Below are positions 14,864 to 23,162 of a DNA stretch of 64,000 nt, piece after piece. Where the stretch lies: contig NZ_RCVJ01000137.1 of assembly GCF_003667505.1 (NCBI RefSeq), forward strand, positions 1 to 64,000, written 5' to 3'. The translations under genes were made by a program, and so were the position numbers. The DNA comes from Micromonospora sp. BL4. GTDB taxonomy: Bacteria > Actinomycetota > Actinomycetes > Mycobacteriales > Micromonosporaceae. Within the stretch, counting starts at the first letter, position 1; each line of letters starts with the position of its first letter. The notes beneath the pieces are model-generated. The model did not search any database. It had not been told where the DNA came from and saw nothing but the letters and a program-made list of their open reading frames with translations.

Positions 14864-16026
14864 CGGGCGGCGAGCAGCAGGTCGTGGAACGTCCCGGCCG
14901 GCAACAGCCGGTCGCAGTAGGGGAGCGCGGCGGCCATGCCGGCCGCCCGAGGGGCGAAGCCGGGGGCGCCGGCGCGTGGGTTCAACCAGACGATCCGGTA
15001 CGCGCGGCGGCGCAGCCGGGCCATCACGGCGGCCAACTCGTCGGGCGGGTCGCTGTCCCAGCCGTCCGAGCCGATCACCAGCACGGCGCCTCGGACGGTG
15101 TCCGCGTGCTGGCCGCCGAGCAGGGTGCGCAGGTTCGTGGCGATCCGGGTGCCGCCGTACCGGTCGGTCACGGCCGCGCTGGCCCGCGCGACCGCCTCGG
15201 CGGCCGAGGTGTGCCGCAGCACCACCGTGAGCCGGGTCAGCGTCGTCGCGAACGCGAACGCCTCCGCCTCGGCGACGACCGCGAACGCCCGCATCAGGTG
15301 CAGGTACGCGGTCGCCTGCGCCCGCATCGACTCGCTGACGTCGCAGAGCAGCACGACCCGGCGCGGTCGCCGTACCGGCCGTTCGCGGACGATCTCGACG
15401 GGCTCCCATCCGGTACGGCGGGCCCGGGTGATCGTGGGCCGCAGCGCGATCCGCCGTCCGGTCGGGCTGACGGCGTGCCGCCTGGCGCGGCGGGTCGGCC
15501 AGCCGGCGACGGCTGTGCGCAGGGCGTCGCCGAGCAGCGTGACCTGTGCGGGGTCGAGTTCGTCGAAGGGTTTCTCGGCGACCCCGGCGAGGGCGCTGGG
15601 CTGCCGCTCGGGCAGCCGCAGAGCGGTGTCGGACTCCGGCGTCTGGGCGACGGCCGGCGGCAACGTCGCCCAGGGCAGCCCGCCGCCCGGACCATCGTCG
15701 GCCGTGCTGGTGGGCACCGGCACGTGTACGTCGTCGCGGTTTCCCGTCGGGACCGCGGTTCGGTGCGGTGGTGGCAGCGGGGGCGGGTCCCCGAAGACAA
15801 CCGCGAAGACGCGGTCGAACGCGCCGAGGTCGGCGTGCCGTCGAACCAGGCTGATCCGGGCGGTCCAGTAGAGCGTGGACAGCGAGTCGGGTGGGCTGGC
15901 GTCGAGTGCCCGGACGAAGTCGTCGATGTCGGTGAGCCCGGTCGGGACGCCGGCGTGCCGCAGCCGCCCGGCGAACGCCACCGCGAACGCGGCCCGGTCG
16001 ACCCCCCGCAGCATCGCCGGACTCAC
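14824..16026 (-). CDS. coxE: CoxE-like vWA domain protein, CO dehydrogenase maturation
   Basis: 400 residues from a GTG that overlaps the coxG stop (GTGA). After an N-terminal helical region and a Pro/Asp-rich linker, the C-terminal half is a von Willebrand A domain whose MIDAS motif is DVSESMRAQ (near residue 227). Further conserved blocks are YGGTRIATNL and GSDGWDSDPP. CoxE works with the AAA ATPase CoxD in inserting the copper-sulfur part of the CO dehydrogenase active site. It is the last gene of the cox operon and overlaps the convergent LysR gene by 40 bp, an unusual arrangement. Confidence 0.9.
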   Translation of the reverse strand: MSPAMLRGVDRAAFAVAFAGRLRHAGVPTGLTDIDDFVRALDASPPDSLSTLYWTARISLVRRHADLGAFDRVFAVVFGDPPPLPPPHRTAVPTGNRDDVHVPVPTSTADDGPGGGLPWATLPPAVAQTPESDTALRLPERQPSALAGVAEKPFDELDPAQVTLLGDALRTAVAGWPTRRARRHAVSPTGRRIALRPTITRARRTGWEPVEIVRERPVRRPRRVVLLCDVSESMRAQATAYLHLMRAFAVVAEAEAFAFATTLTRLTVVLRHTSAAEAVARASAAVTDRYGGTRIATNLRTLLGGQHADTVRGAVLVIGSDGWDSDPPDELAAVMARLRRRAYRIVWLNPRAGAPGFAPRAAGMAAALPYCDRLLPAGTFHDLLLAARQLQSVTCTDGLK

Positions 16027-16916
16027 CGGCGCGCGACCAGCCAGGCGATCACCGCGCCGACCGCGACGAGGCCGACGATCACCGGAACGAGCCGCTTGGT
16101 GATCGACCCGCCGGCGATGCTGAGCAGGTCGAGCGCCTCCGGCTCGGCGTCCGGCGTGGTGCGCGTGCCGGTGGCCGCGGGCCCGGTGGGCACGGCCTCG
16201 GTGGCCAACGGCCCGATGCCAGGCGGTTCGGTGAGCGCCGACCCGGCGGGCGACGGAGTGGGCGGCGACTCGGCGGGCGACGAGGTGCGCGGCGGCGACT
16301 CGACCGGAGAGGGCGCGACAGCGGCGGTGGCGGGCGTGGTCGCGACCGCGGCGGCGGACGCGGCCGGGTCGAGCCCGGGTTCGGGCTGCGTGGCGGACGC
16401 GGCCCGGACGGGCCCGGCCTCGGACCGGGCGGCGGGCACCGACGCGGCCGCCCCGGCGGCCGGGGGCGCCTGCTCGGCGGCCAGCCTGGCCTCCAGGTTG
16501 GTGACGAACTGGGCCAGCAGCTTGCCCGACACCTCCTTGATCATGCCGCTGCCGAACTGGGCCAGCTTCCCCGAGATCTTCAGGTCGGTGTCCACGCTGA
16601 CCAGCGTCCGGTCGCCGTCCGGTCGAAGGTGGGCGGTGACCAGCGCGGAGGCGTTCCCCGTCGACCGGGCGTCACGGCCCTTCGCGTCGATCACCCCGCG
16701 GTACGCCGCGTCGTCCTTCTCGACGAACTGCGCGGTGCCCGCGAACTCCGAGATGACCGGACCGACCTTCACCTTCACCCTGCCCCGATAGACGTCACCG
16801 TCGACGCCGGTCAGTTGCGCGCCCGGCAGGCACGGCGCGATCCCTTCGAGGTCGGTGAGCACGGCCCAGGCCCGCTCGACCGGAACGGCGACCGCGAACT
16901 CGTTGCTGATCTTCAT
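16023..16916 (-). CDS. coxG: CoxG-like SRPBCC protein with C-terminal membrane anchor
   Basis: 297 residues. Residues 1-150 are the CoxG/SRPBCC fold (MKISNEFAVAVPVERAWAVL, PCLPGAQLTGVDGDVYRG, FVEKDDAAYRGVIDAKGRD, SGMIKEVSGKLLAQF). A Pro/Ala/Ser-rich stretch of about 95 residues follows, then a terminal membrane helix VPVIVGLVAVGAVIAWLVARR. In Oligotropha CoxG recruits CO dehydrogenase to the membrane, and a tail anchor fits this role. ATG and GTG overlaps join it to coxD and coxE. Confidence 0.9.
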   Translation of the reverse strand: MKISNEFAVAVPVERAWAVLTDLEGIAPCLPGAQLTGVDGDVYRGRVKVKVGPVISEFAGTAQFVEKDDAAYRGVIDAKGRDARSTGNASALVTAHLRPDGDRTLVSVDTDLKISGKLAQFGSGMIKEVSGKLLAQFVTNLEARLAAEQAPPAAGAAASVPAARSEAGPVRAASATQPEPGLDPAASAAAVATTPATAAVAPSPVESPPRTSSPAESPPTPSPAGSALTEPPGIGPLATEAVPTGPAATGTRTTPDAEPEALDLLSIAGGSITKRLVPVIVGLVAVGAVIAWLVARR

Positions 16917-17782
16917 ACCTGACTCTCCTGGTGGCTGCCGAGCGCGGCGGCGACGACGGCGCGGTCGTCGGCGGTCTTGGCGATGGTGCCGATGGTCCGT
17001 GCGACCTCGGCGGTGGCCAGGTCGGCGGCGCCCAGCACCGACAGTGCGGCGACCCAGTCGATGGTCTCCGCCATCCCCGGCGCCTTCTCCAACCCGAGGC
17101 CCCGCACGCCGCCGATGAACTGGACCGCCGTACGGATCAGCGGCAGGGTCGCGTCGGGGACGGCCCGGCGGACGATCTCCACGGCCCGGTGGGGTTCGGG
17201 AAAGTCGATCCAGTGGTACAGGCAGCGGCGACGCAGCGCGTCGTGCAGTTCCCGGCTGCGGTTGGACGTGAGCACCACGACGGGCGGCGTACGGGCGGTG
17301 AACGTACCGAGTTCGGGGATCGTCACCCCGGCCTCGCCGAGGAACTCGAACAGCAGCGCCTCGAACTCGTCGTCGGCGCGGTCGATCTCGTCGATCAGCA
17401 GCACCGGCGGGACCGGTCCCTGGTGGCGTACGGCCCGCAGGATCGGCCGTTCCTGGAGGAACTCGGCGCTGAACAGGTCAGCGTCGGTGAGCCGGGTCCG
17501 CTGCGCCTCGGCGAGCCGGATCGCCAGCAGTTGCCGCTGGTAGTTCCACTCGTAGAGCGCCTCGCCGGCGGTCAGCCCCTCGTAGCACTGCAGCCGGATC
17601 AGCGGCGTCTCCAACGCCCTCGCCAGCGCCTTCGCGGCGGCGGTCTTGCCGACTCCGGGTTCGCCCTCCAGCAGCAGCGGCCGGCCGAGCCGCAACGCCA
17701 GGAACAGGGCCATCGCCATGCCGTCGTCGACCAGGTAGTCGACGGCGTCGAGGCGGTGCCGGACGGTCAGCGCGTCCTTCAC
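16913..17782 (-). CDS. coxD: CoxD-like MoxR-family AAA ATPase
   Basis: 289 residues from the GTG at 17782, which overlaps the preceding stop. Walker A is LEGEPGVGKT (near residue 37), Walker B LLIDEIDRADDEFEALLFEFL (near 110-130), with sensor 1 LTSNRSREL and the arginine-rich ALRRRCLYHWIDFP. This is the MoxR/CoxD type of AAA+ ATPase that partners the vWA protein CoxE in building the Mo-Cu site of CO dehydrogenase. It is located between the mobA-like gene and coxG in the operon. Confidence 0.9.
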   Translation of the reverse strand: MKDALTVRHRLDAVDYLVDDGMAMALFLALRLGRPLLLEGEPGVGKTAAAKALARALETPLIRLQCYEGLTAGEALYEWNYQRQLLAIRLAEAQRTRLTDADLFSAEFLQERPILRAVRHQGPVPPVLLIDEIDRADDEFEALLFEFLGEAGVTIPELGTFTARTPPVVVLTSNRSRELHDALRRRCLYHWIDFPEPHRAVEIVRRAVPDATLPLIRTAVQFIGGVRGLGLEKAPGMAETIDWVAALSVLGAADLATAEVARTIGTIAKTADDRAVVAAALGSHQESQV

Positions 17783-18354
17783 GGCTCTCCCGCCAGCAGC
17801 CGCTCGTAGTCCGCGCGGGTGTCCACGTCGATCGGCACCGGCCCGTCGACGGGCACCTCGGTCACCGGGTGGCGGCCGGAGTGCAGCAGCTTCCACACGG
17901 CCTTGTCGCCGTGCAGGTCGTACAGCTCGGGAAGGACCTCGCGGCCGAAGCGGAACGGATGGCCCAGGCCGTCGGCGTACCGGCACACGGCCAGCGGGGT
18001 GGTCGCCGTGGCGACCCGGTGGACGTCGGCCGCGCGTACCCCGGGCTGGTCGCCGAGCAGCAGCACGAGCGCGTCGGCGCGCGGGTCCACCGCCCGGGCG
18101 GCCGTGCTGACCGACGACCCGCAGCCGCTGCTGAACGCCGGATTCTCGACGACCTGGCACCCGGTGAGGTCCACCCGGTCGCGGATTCCGCTCGCCGCGC
18201 CGCCGAGGGTCACGAGCAGTTGGTCGAAGCCGCACGAGCGGGCCAGCTCAAGGGTCGCGTCGAGCAGCGTCCGTCCCCGGTACGGAAGCAACTGCTTAGC
18301 CTCGCCGAGACGAACCGACGCCCCCGCGGCGAGCACCAGTCCGGTCGTGAACAC
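17779..18354 (-). CDS. MobA/MocA-like molybdenum cofactor nucleotidyltransferase
   Basis: 191 residues, GTG start. The N-terminal LAAGASVRLGEAKQLLPYRG motif is the nucleotide-binding signature of MocA/MobA-like transferases. GDQPGVRAADV (near residue 98) holds the metal-binding Asp, and GHPFRFGREVLPEL (near 129) is the typical active-site segment. CO dehydrogenase uses molybdopterin cytosine dinucleotide, so a CTP-type MocA activity is the natural prediction. It is 3 bp downstream of the XdhC-like gene and overlaps coxD. Confidence 0.85.
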   Translation of the reverse strand: MFTTGLVLAAGASVRLGEAKQLLPYRGRTLLDATLELARSCGFDQLLVTLGGAASGIRDRVDLTGCQVVENPAFSSGCGSSVSTAARAVDPRADALVLLLGDQPGVRAADVHRVATATTPLAVCRYADGLGHPFRFGREVLPELYDLHGDKAVWKLLHSGRHPVTEVPVDGPVPIDVDTRADYERLLAGEP

Positions 18355-18357
18355 GGG

Positions 18358-19224
18358 CTACGCCGCCGTGAAACGCGCGAGGCAGCCGGCGCAGCAGAAC
18401 CAGACGTCCTGCCCGTCGACCCGCGCGTACGGCGTTTCCGGCCCGACCAGCACGGTCATCCCGCACACCGGGTCGACGGCCTGCGGTGGCCGCGCGGCCG
18501 GCGCGCCCGACGACGGGCTCAGCCCGTCCACCCGGATCGCCCGGACCACCTCGGACATGATGGACAGCGCGATCTCCTGCGGCGTACGCGCGCCGATGTC
18601 CAGCCCGGCGGGGGAGTGGACGCGGGTCCGTTCGACGTCGGTCAACCCCAGCTCGTCGAGCACGACCTTGCCGCGTCTGGCGCTGGCGACCAGCGCGACG
18701 AACCCCACGCCGGCGTCCAGCGCGGCCCGGATCGCGTCCTGCTCGCCGCGGCCCAGTCCGGCCACCACGACGGCGGTGCAGCCGGGCCGGTCGTCCGACG
18801 TGACGACGTCGAAGTCCAGGAAGGCCGCCAGCGTCGCCACCGCGGCGGCGATCGGCGTGTCACCCACCACCCGCAGCATCGGCGCCGGCAGCATCGGTCG
18901 GAGGAAGACCTCGACGGCGCCGCCGGAGTGGCACGGGTTCACCACCACCCGTGCCCCCGGCGTCTCCGGAAACGGCTCCGCGCCGTCCGGCAGCACCCGC
19001 AGCAGCAGGGCGTCACCGTCGCGCAGGGCGTCGAGCGCGGCGGCCCGCACCGAACTCTCGGCGCACACCCCGCCCACGAAGCCCTCGATCGAGCCGTCCG
19101 CCCGGATCACCGCGGCGTCGCCCGGCCGGGCCGACGTCGGCTCCTGCGCGCGGACCACGGTGGCGTGCACGAACGGCTCCCGGGAGGTGGTCAGCTCCCG
19201 GGCACGTTCCGCGATCGTGGTCAT
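18358..19224 (-). CDS. XdhC/CoxI-family maturation protein fused to a YHS domain
   Basis: 288 residues. The N-terminal XdhC domain (TVVRAQEPTSARPGDAAVI, then GFVGGVCAES) is followed by an abbreviated Rossmann part (CTAVVVAGLGRGEQDAI, then SPAGLDIGARTPQEIALSI). After a linker near residue 245 comes a YHS-type metal-binding domain: DPVCGMTVLVG and DVWFCCAGCLARF, with four cysteines. XdhC proteins deliver the sulfurated molybdenum cofactor. A terminal YHS domain is unusual and may handle copper for the Mo-Cu site. It is the first gene after coxL. Confidence 0.85.
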   Translation of the reverse strand: MTTIAERARELTTSREPFVHATVVRAQEPTSARPGDAAVIRADGSIEGFVGGVCAESSVRAAALDALRDGDALLLRVLPDGAEPFPETPGARVVVNPCHSGGAVEVFLRPMLPAPMLRVVGDTPIAAAVATLAAFLDFDVVTSDDRPGCTAVVVAGLGRGEQDAIRAALDAGVGFVALVASARRGKVVLDELGLTDVERTRVHSPAGLDIGARTPQEIALSIMSEVVRAIRVDGLSPSSGAPAARPPQAVDPVCGMTVLVGPETPYARVDGQDVWFCCAGCLARFTAA

Positions 19225-19233
19225 CCCCGCCCC

Positions 19234-21624
19234 TCAGATCGGCGGCCGGGCCTGGCCGCGCATGGCGTCCCAGACCCGCGACGGCGTCAGCGGCATGTCG
19301 GCGTGCCGTACGCCGAAGGGCTTGAGGGCGTCCACGACCGCGTTGACGATCGCCGGCGGAGAACCGACCGTCGCCGACTCGCCGACGCCCTTCGCGCCGA
19401 TCGGGTGGTGCGGCGACGGGGTGACGGTGAAGCCGGTCTCCCAGTCGGGCACCTCGAGTGACGTGGGGATCAGGTAGTCCATCAGCGACGCGCCGAGGCA
19501 GTTGCCGTCCTCGTCGAACGCGATCATCTCCATCAGCGCCATGCCGACCCCGTCGGTCAGCCCGCCGTGCACCTGCCCCTCGATGATCATCGGGTTGATC
19601 CGGGTGCCGCAGTCGTCGACCGCGATGAACCGCCGCACCTTCACCTGCGCGGTGCCGGGATCGATGTCCACCACGCAGATGTACGCGCCGTGCGGGTACG
19701 TGAGGTTCGACGGGTTGTAGCAGATCTGCGCCTCCAGCCCGCCCTCGATGCCCTCGGGCAGGTCACCCGCGCCGTGCGCGCGCATGGCGATGTCCTGGAT
19801 CGTGACCGACGTGCCCGGGTCGCCCTTGACGTGGAACGCGCCCTTCTCCCACTCCAGGTCCGCCACCGAGACCTCGAGCATGCCCGAGGCGATGATCCGG
19901 GCCTTGTCGCGCACCTTGCGGGCCACCAGGGCGGCCGCCGCGCCCGACACGGGCGTCGAGCGGCTGCCGTACGTGCCGAGGCCGAACGGGGTGTTGTCGG
20001 TGTCGCCGTGCAGCACCTCGATGTCGGCCGGCGGGATCCCGATCTCCTCGGCGACGATCTGCGCGAACGTGGTCTCGTGCCCCTGGCCCTGGGACTGCAC
20101 GCTGAGGCGTACCACGGCCTTGCCGGTCGGGTGGACGCGCAGCTCGCAGCCGTCCGCCATGCCCAGCCCGAGAATGTCCATGTTCTTACGGGGTCCGGCG
20201 CCGACCGCCTCGGTGAAGAACGCGATGCCGATGCCCATCAGCTCGCCGCGGGCGCGCTTCTCCTCCTGCTCGCGGCGCAGCTCGGCGTAGCCGGCCATGT
20301 CCATCGCCAGCCGCATGGTCGGCTCGTAGTTGCCGGAGTCGTACACCCAGCCGGTCTTCGTCGTATACGGGAACTGCTCCGGCTGAATGAAGTTCTTCAG
20401 CCGCAGTTCGGCCGGGTCCATGCCCAGCTCGTCGGCGAGACAGTCGACGATCCGCTCGACCAGGTAGACCGCCTCGGTGATCCGGAACGAGCAGGCGTAC
20501 GCGACCCCGCCGGGCGCCTTGTTGGTGTAGACCGCCGTCATCCGGCAGTAGGCGGCCTCGATGTCGTAGCTGCCGGTGAAGACCCCGAAGAAGCCGGCCG
20601 GGTACTTCACCGGCGCGGCGGTGCCGTTGAACGCGCCGTGGTCGGCCAGCACGTTGGTACGGATGCCGAGGATCCGGCCGTCCCGGGTCGCCGCGATCTC
20701 ACCACGCATGATGTAGTCGCGGGCGAAGCCCGTGCTGATCAGGTTCTCCGACCGGTCCTCCATCCACTTCACCGGTTTGCCCGTGACGATCGAGGCGACG
20801 ATCGCGCAGACGTATCCGGGGTAGATCGGCACCTTGTTGCCGAACCCGCCGCCGATGTCCGGCGCGATCACCTGGATCTTGTGTTCCGGGATGCCGGCCA
20901 CGATGGCGTAGAGGGTGCGGTGCGCGTGCGGCGCCTGGGTGGTGGACCAGAGCCGCAGCTTGCCGTCGACGGCGTCGAAGTCGGCGACCGCCCCGCAGGT
21001 CTCCATCGGCGCCGGGTGCACCCGGGGGTAGACGAGATCCTGGCTGACCACGACGTCGGCGCGCGCGAACACCGCCTCGGTGGCCGCCTCGTCGCCGGTC
21101 TCCCAGTCGAAGCAGTGGTTGTTCGTCTTTCCCTCAAGGTCGTCGCGGATGAGCGGAGCGTCCGGCGCCAACGCACGGCGGGCGTCGATCACCGGATCGA
21201 GGGCGTCGTACTCGACGTCGATCAACTCCAACGCGTCGCGCGCCGCGTACCGGTCGTCGGCGACGACGAACGCGACCTCCTGGCCCTGGAAGCGCACCTT
21301 GTCGGTGGCGAGCACGGCCTGCACGTCGTTGGAGAGGGTCGGCATCCAGGCCAGGCCCTGCTGCGCCAGCATCGCCCCGGTCACCACCGCCCGGACCCCG
21401 GGCGACGCCTCGGCGGCGCTCGTGTCGATGCTGACGATCCGGGCGTGCGCCACCGGAGCCCGGAGGATGGCCAGGTGCAGCATGCCGGGTAGTTGGACGT
21501 CGTCGACGTACCGGCCGCGACCGCGCAGGAACCGCGGGTCCTCCTTGCGGAGCATCCGGCCGTACCCGACGGGTTTCTGGTCGTTGTCGTGGAACGTGTC
21601 CGCGCGCTCGTGCACGGTGGTCAT
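19234..21624 (-). CDS. coxL: Aerobic CO dehydrogenase large subunit, form I
   Basis: 796 residues from the ATG at 21624, which overlaps the coxS stop. Family landmarks: GRMLRKEDPRFLRGRGRYVDD at the start, PDIGGGFGNK near 255, the active-site loop VAYACSFR with the copper-ligating Cys378, and GVGESATVG with the base Glu749. AYXCSFR is the accepted signature of form I (genuine CO-oxidising) enzymes. Form II proteins carry AYRGAGR instead. The enzyme oxidises CO to CO2 at a Mo-Cu site and feeds electrons through CoxS and CoxM to the respiratory chain. Confidence 0.97.
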   Translation of the reverse strand: MTTVHERADTFHDNDQKPVGYGRMLRKEDPRFLRGRGRYVDDVQLPGMLHLAILRAPVAHARIVSIDTSAAEASPGVRAVVTGAMLAQQGLAWMPTLSNDVQAVLATDKVRFQGQEVAFVVADDRYAARDALELIDVEYDALDPVIDARRALAPDAPLIRDDLEGKTNNHCFDWETGDEAATEAVFARADVVVSQDLVYPRVHPAPMETCGAVADFDAVDGKLRLWSTTQAPHAHRTLYAIVAGIPEHKIQVIAPDIGGGFGNKVPIYPGYVCAIVASIVTGKPVKWMEDRSENLISTGFARDYIMRGEIAATRDGRILGIRTNVLADHGAFNGTAAPVKYPAGFFGVFTGSYDIEAAYCRMTAVYTNKAPGGVAYACSFRITEAVYLVERIVDCLADELGMDPAELRLKNFIQPEQFPYTTKTGWVYDSGNYEPTMRLAMDMAGYAELRREQEEKRARGELMGIGIAFFTEAVGAGPRKNMDILGLGMADGCELRVHPTGKAVVRLSVQSQGQGHETTFAQIVAEEIGIPPADIEVLHGDTDNTPFGLGTYGSRSTPVSGAAAALVARKVRDKARIIASGMLEVSVADLEWEKGAFHVKGDPGTSVTIQDIAMRAHGAGDLPEGIEGGLEAQICYNPSNLTYPHGAYICVVDIDPGTAQVKVRRFIAVDDCGTRINPMIIEGQVHGGLTDGVGMALMEMIAFDEDGNCLGASLMDYLIPTSLEVPDWETGFTVTPSPHHPIGAKGVGESATVGSPPAIVNAVVDALKPFGVRHADMPLTPSRVWDAMRGQARPPI

Positions 21625-22169
21625 GCGACGGCCCCCGCAGTCTGGCCGGCGTCGGCGATCTCGCCGGCCTCGCTCGATTCGGTGGTCTCGGCGACCCGGG
21701 CGGCGGCCTCCGCCTCGGCCACGGCGGCCCATCGCACCGACCGCACGATGGTGGCGTAACCCGTGCACCGGCAGATCTGACCCGAGATCGCCTCCCGGAT
21801 CTCCGTCTCACTCGGATCCGGGTTCCGGTCGAGCAGCGCTCGGGCGGTCATCATCATTCCCGGCGTGCAGAAGCCGCACTGCAGGCCGTGGCACTGCATG
21901 AAGCCCTCCTGGACCGGGTCGAGCTGGGCGCCCTTGGCGAGGCCCTCGACGGTACGCACCTGATGGCCGCCGGCCATCGCGGCGAGCACCGTGCACGACT
22001 TCACCGGCTCGCCGTCCAGCCAGACCACGCAGGTGCCGCAGTTGCTGGTGTCGCAGCCCCAGTGTGTGCCGGTCAGGCCCAGCACGTCCCGCAGGAAGTG
22101 CACCAGCAGCAGCCGGGCCTCGATCTCCCGGGTGACCTCGACGTCGTTGACGGTCATCGTGACCTGCAT
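21621..22169 (-). CDS. coxS: CO dehydrogenase small (iron-sulfur) subunit
   Basis: 182 residues. The plant-type [2Fe-2S] cluster is held by Cys39, Cys44, Cys47 and Cys59 (GCDTSNCGTC). The second, helical cluster uses Cys98, Cys101, Cys133 and Cys135 (CGFC and CRC). The C-terminal 35 residues are an extra Ala/Glu-rich tail. It carries electrons from the CoxL Mo-Cu site to the FAD of CoxM. GAGGAG precedes the ATG. It lies 2 bp after coxM and overlaps coxL. Confidence 0.97.
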   Translation of the reverse strand: MQVTMTVNDVEVTREIEARLLLVHFLRDVLGLTGTHWGCDTSNCGTCVVWLDGEPVKSCTVLAAMAGGHQVRTVEGLAKGAQLDPVQEGFMQCHGLQCGFCTPGMMMTARALLDRNPDPSETEIREAISGQICRCTGYATIVRSVRWAAVAEAEAAARVAETTESSEAGEIADAGQTAGAVA

Positions 22170-22171
22170 GC

Positions 22172-23044
22172 TCAGCTCCTCGCCCGCTCGACGGCCCGGC
22201 GCAGGGTCCGTCTGGTCAGCTCGGCGGCCAGATGCCGCTTGTAGTCGACGCTGCCGCGCTGGTCGGTCACCGGATCGCAGCTGGCCGCGGCGATCGCGCC
22301 GGCCTGCTCGAACAGGCTCTCAGAGGGCTCCCGCCCGCGCAGCGCCGCCGAGATCTCCGGGATGCCGGTCGTGTTCGGGCCGACCGCCGCGAGCCCGACC
22401 CGGGCGTCGACGATCGTGCCGCCGTCGAGCCACACCGCCGCGCCGGCCGACACCACCGCCCAGTCGCCGGCCCGGCGCTCGACCTTCTCGTACGCGCTGC
22501 CGCATCCGGGCCGCACCGGCAGCCGCACCTCGATGAGCATCTCGCCGTCCGCGACCGCCGTCTCGTACGGCCCGACGTGGAACTCCTCCATCGACACGAC
22601 CCGTTCGGCGCCGCCCGGGCCGCGAATCACGCACCTCGCGTCCAGGGTGGTGCAGACCGCCGAGAGGTCCTCGGACGGGTCGGCCTGGCAGAGCGAGCCG
22701 CCCAGCGTGCCCCGGTTACGCACCACCGGGTCCGCGATCACCCGCTCGGCGTCGGCGAAGATGGGGAACGCCGCGGCGAGTTGGGTGGACTCGAGCAGCT
22801 CCCGATGTCGGGTGAGCGCGCCGATCCGTACCTCGTCCGGACCTGTCTCGATGTAGCCGAGCTCGCCGTGCAGATCGTTGATGTCGATGAGGTAGTCGAA
22901 GTTGGCCAGCCGGAGCTTCATCATCGGCAGCAGGCTGTGCCCTCCGGCGATCAGCCGGGCGGTGCTGCCCAGCCGCTCCAGCAGGCCGATGGCATGGTCC
23001 ACACTGGTGGCTCGCTCGTACTCGAACGGTGCCGGCACCTGCAT
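22172..23044 (-). CDS. coxM: CO dehydrogenase medium (FAD) subunit
   Basis: 290 residues, ATG with GGAGG six bases upstream. Two flavin-binding signatures are visible: AGGHSLLPMMKLRL (residues 33-46) and TLGGSLCQADPSEDL (near 112-126). It accepts electrons from the CoxS iron-sulfur clusters. It is the first gene of the operon coxM-S-L-XdhC/YHS-mobA-D-G-E, and its promoter must lie in the 118-bp spacer that holds a near-perfect 40-bp palindrome. Confidence 0.95.
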   Translation of the reverse strand: MQVPAPFEYERATSVDHAIGLLERLGSTARLIAGGHSLLPMMKLRLANFDYLIDINDLHGELGYIETGPDEVRIGALTRHRELLESTQLAAAFPIFADAERVIADPVVRNRGTLGGSLCQADPSEDLSAVCTTLDARCVIRGPGGAERVVSMEEFHVGPYETAVADGEMLIEVRLPVRPGCGSAYEKVERRAGDWAVVSAGAAVWLDGGTIVDARVGLAAVGPNTTGIPEISAALRGREPSESLFEQAGAIAAASCDPVTDQRGSVDYKRHLAAELTRRTLRRAVERARS

Positions 23045-23091
23045 GTCGCACCTCCGTGGTCCCGGAAAATCTGATCCGGACGCCGGCCGAA

Positions 23092-23131
23092 GTCAACGGC
23101 GACCTAAGCAACTGCTTAGGTCGCCGTTGAC
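23092..23131. promoter_or_regulatory. 40-bp palindrome between coxM and the divergent XdhC gene
   Basis: Two perfect 19-bp arms (23092-23110 and 23113-23131) separated by two bases. The centre reads CCTAAGCAACTGCTTAGG. It sits 47 bp from the coxM start and 31 bp from the XdhC start. It could be the operator of a dimeric regulator acting on both promoters, a cruciform, or an RNA hairpin in either leader. Confidence 0.7.
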
Positions 23132-23162
23132 GGTGCCGCCCGCGCTCGCGGATCGTGCGGCC

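Noticed and set aside
18285..18300. Second copy of AAGCAACTGCTTAG, the core of the cox palindrome, within the mobA-like gene
   Set aside because: It encodes the conserved AKQLL of the nucleotide-binding motif on the minus strand and lacks the outer arms, so coincidence is the simpler explanation.
23092..23131. Molybdenum cofactor riboswitch upstream of coxM
   Set aside because: The element is a simple two-armed palindrome and shows none of the multi-stem organisation of that riboswitch class.
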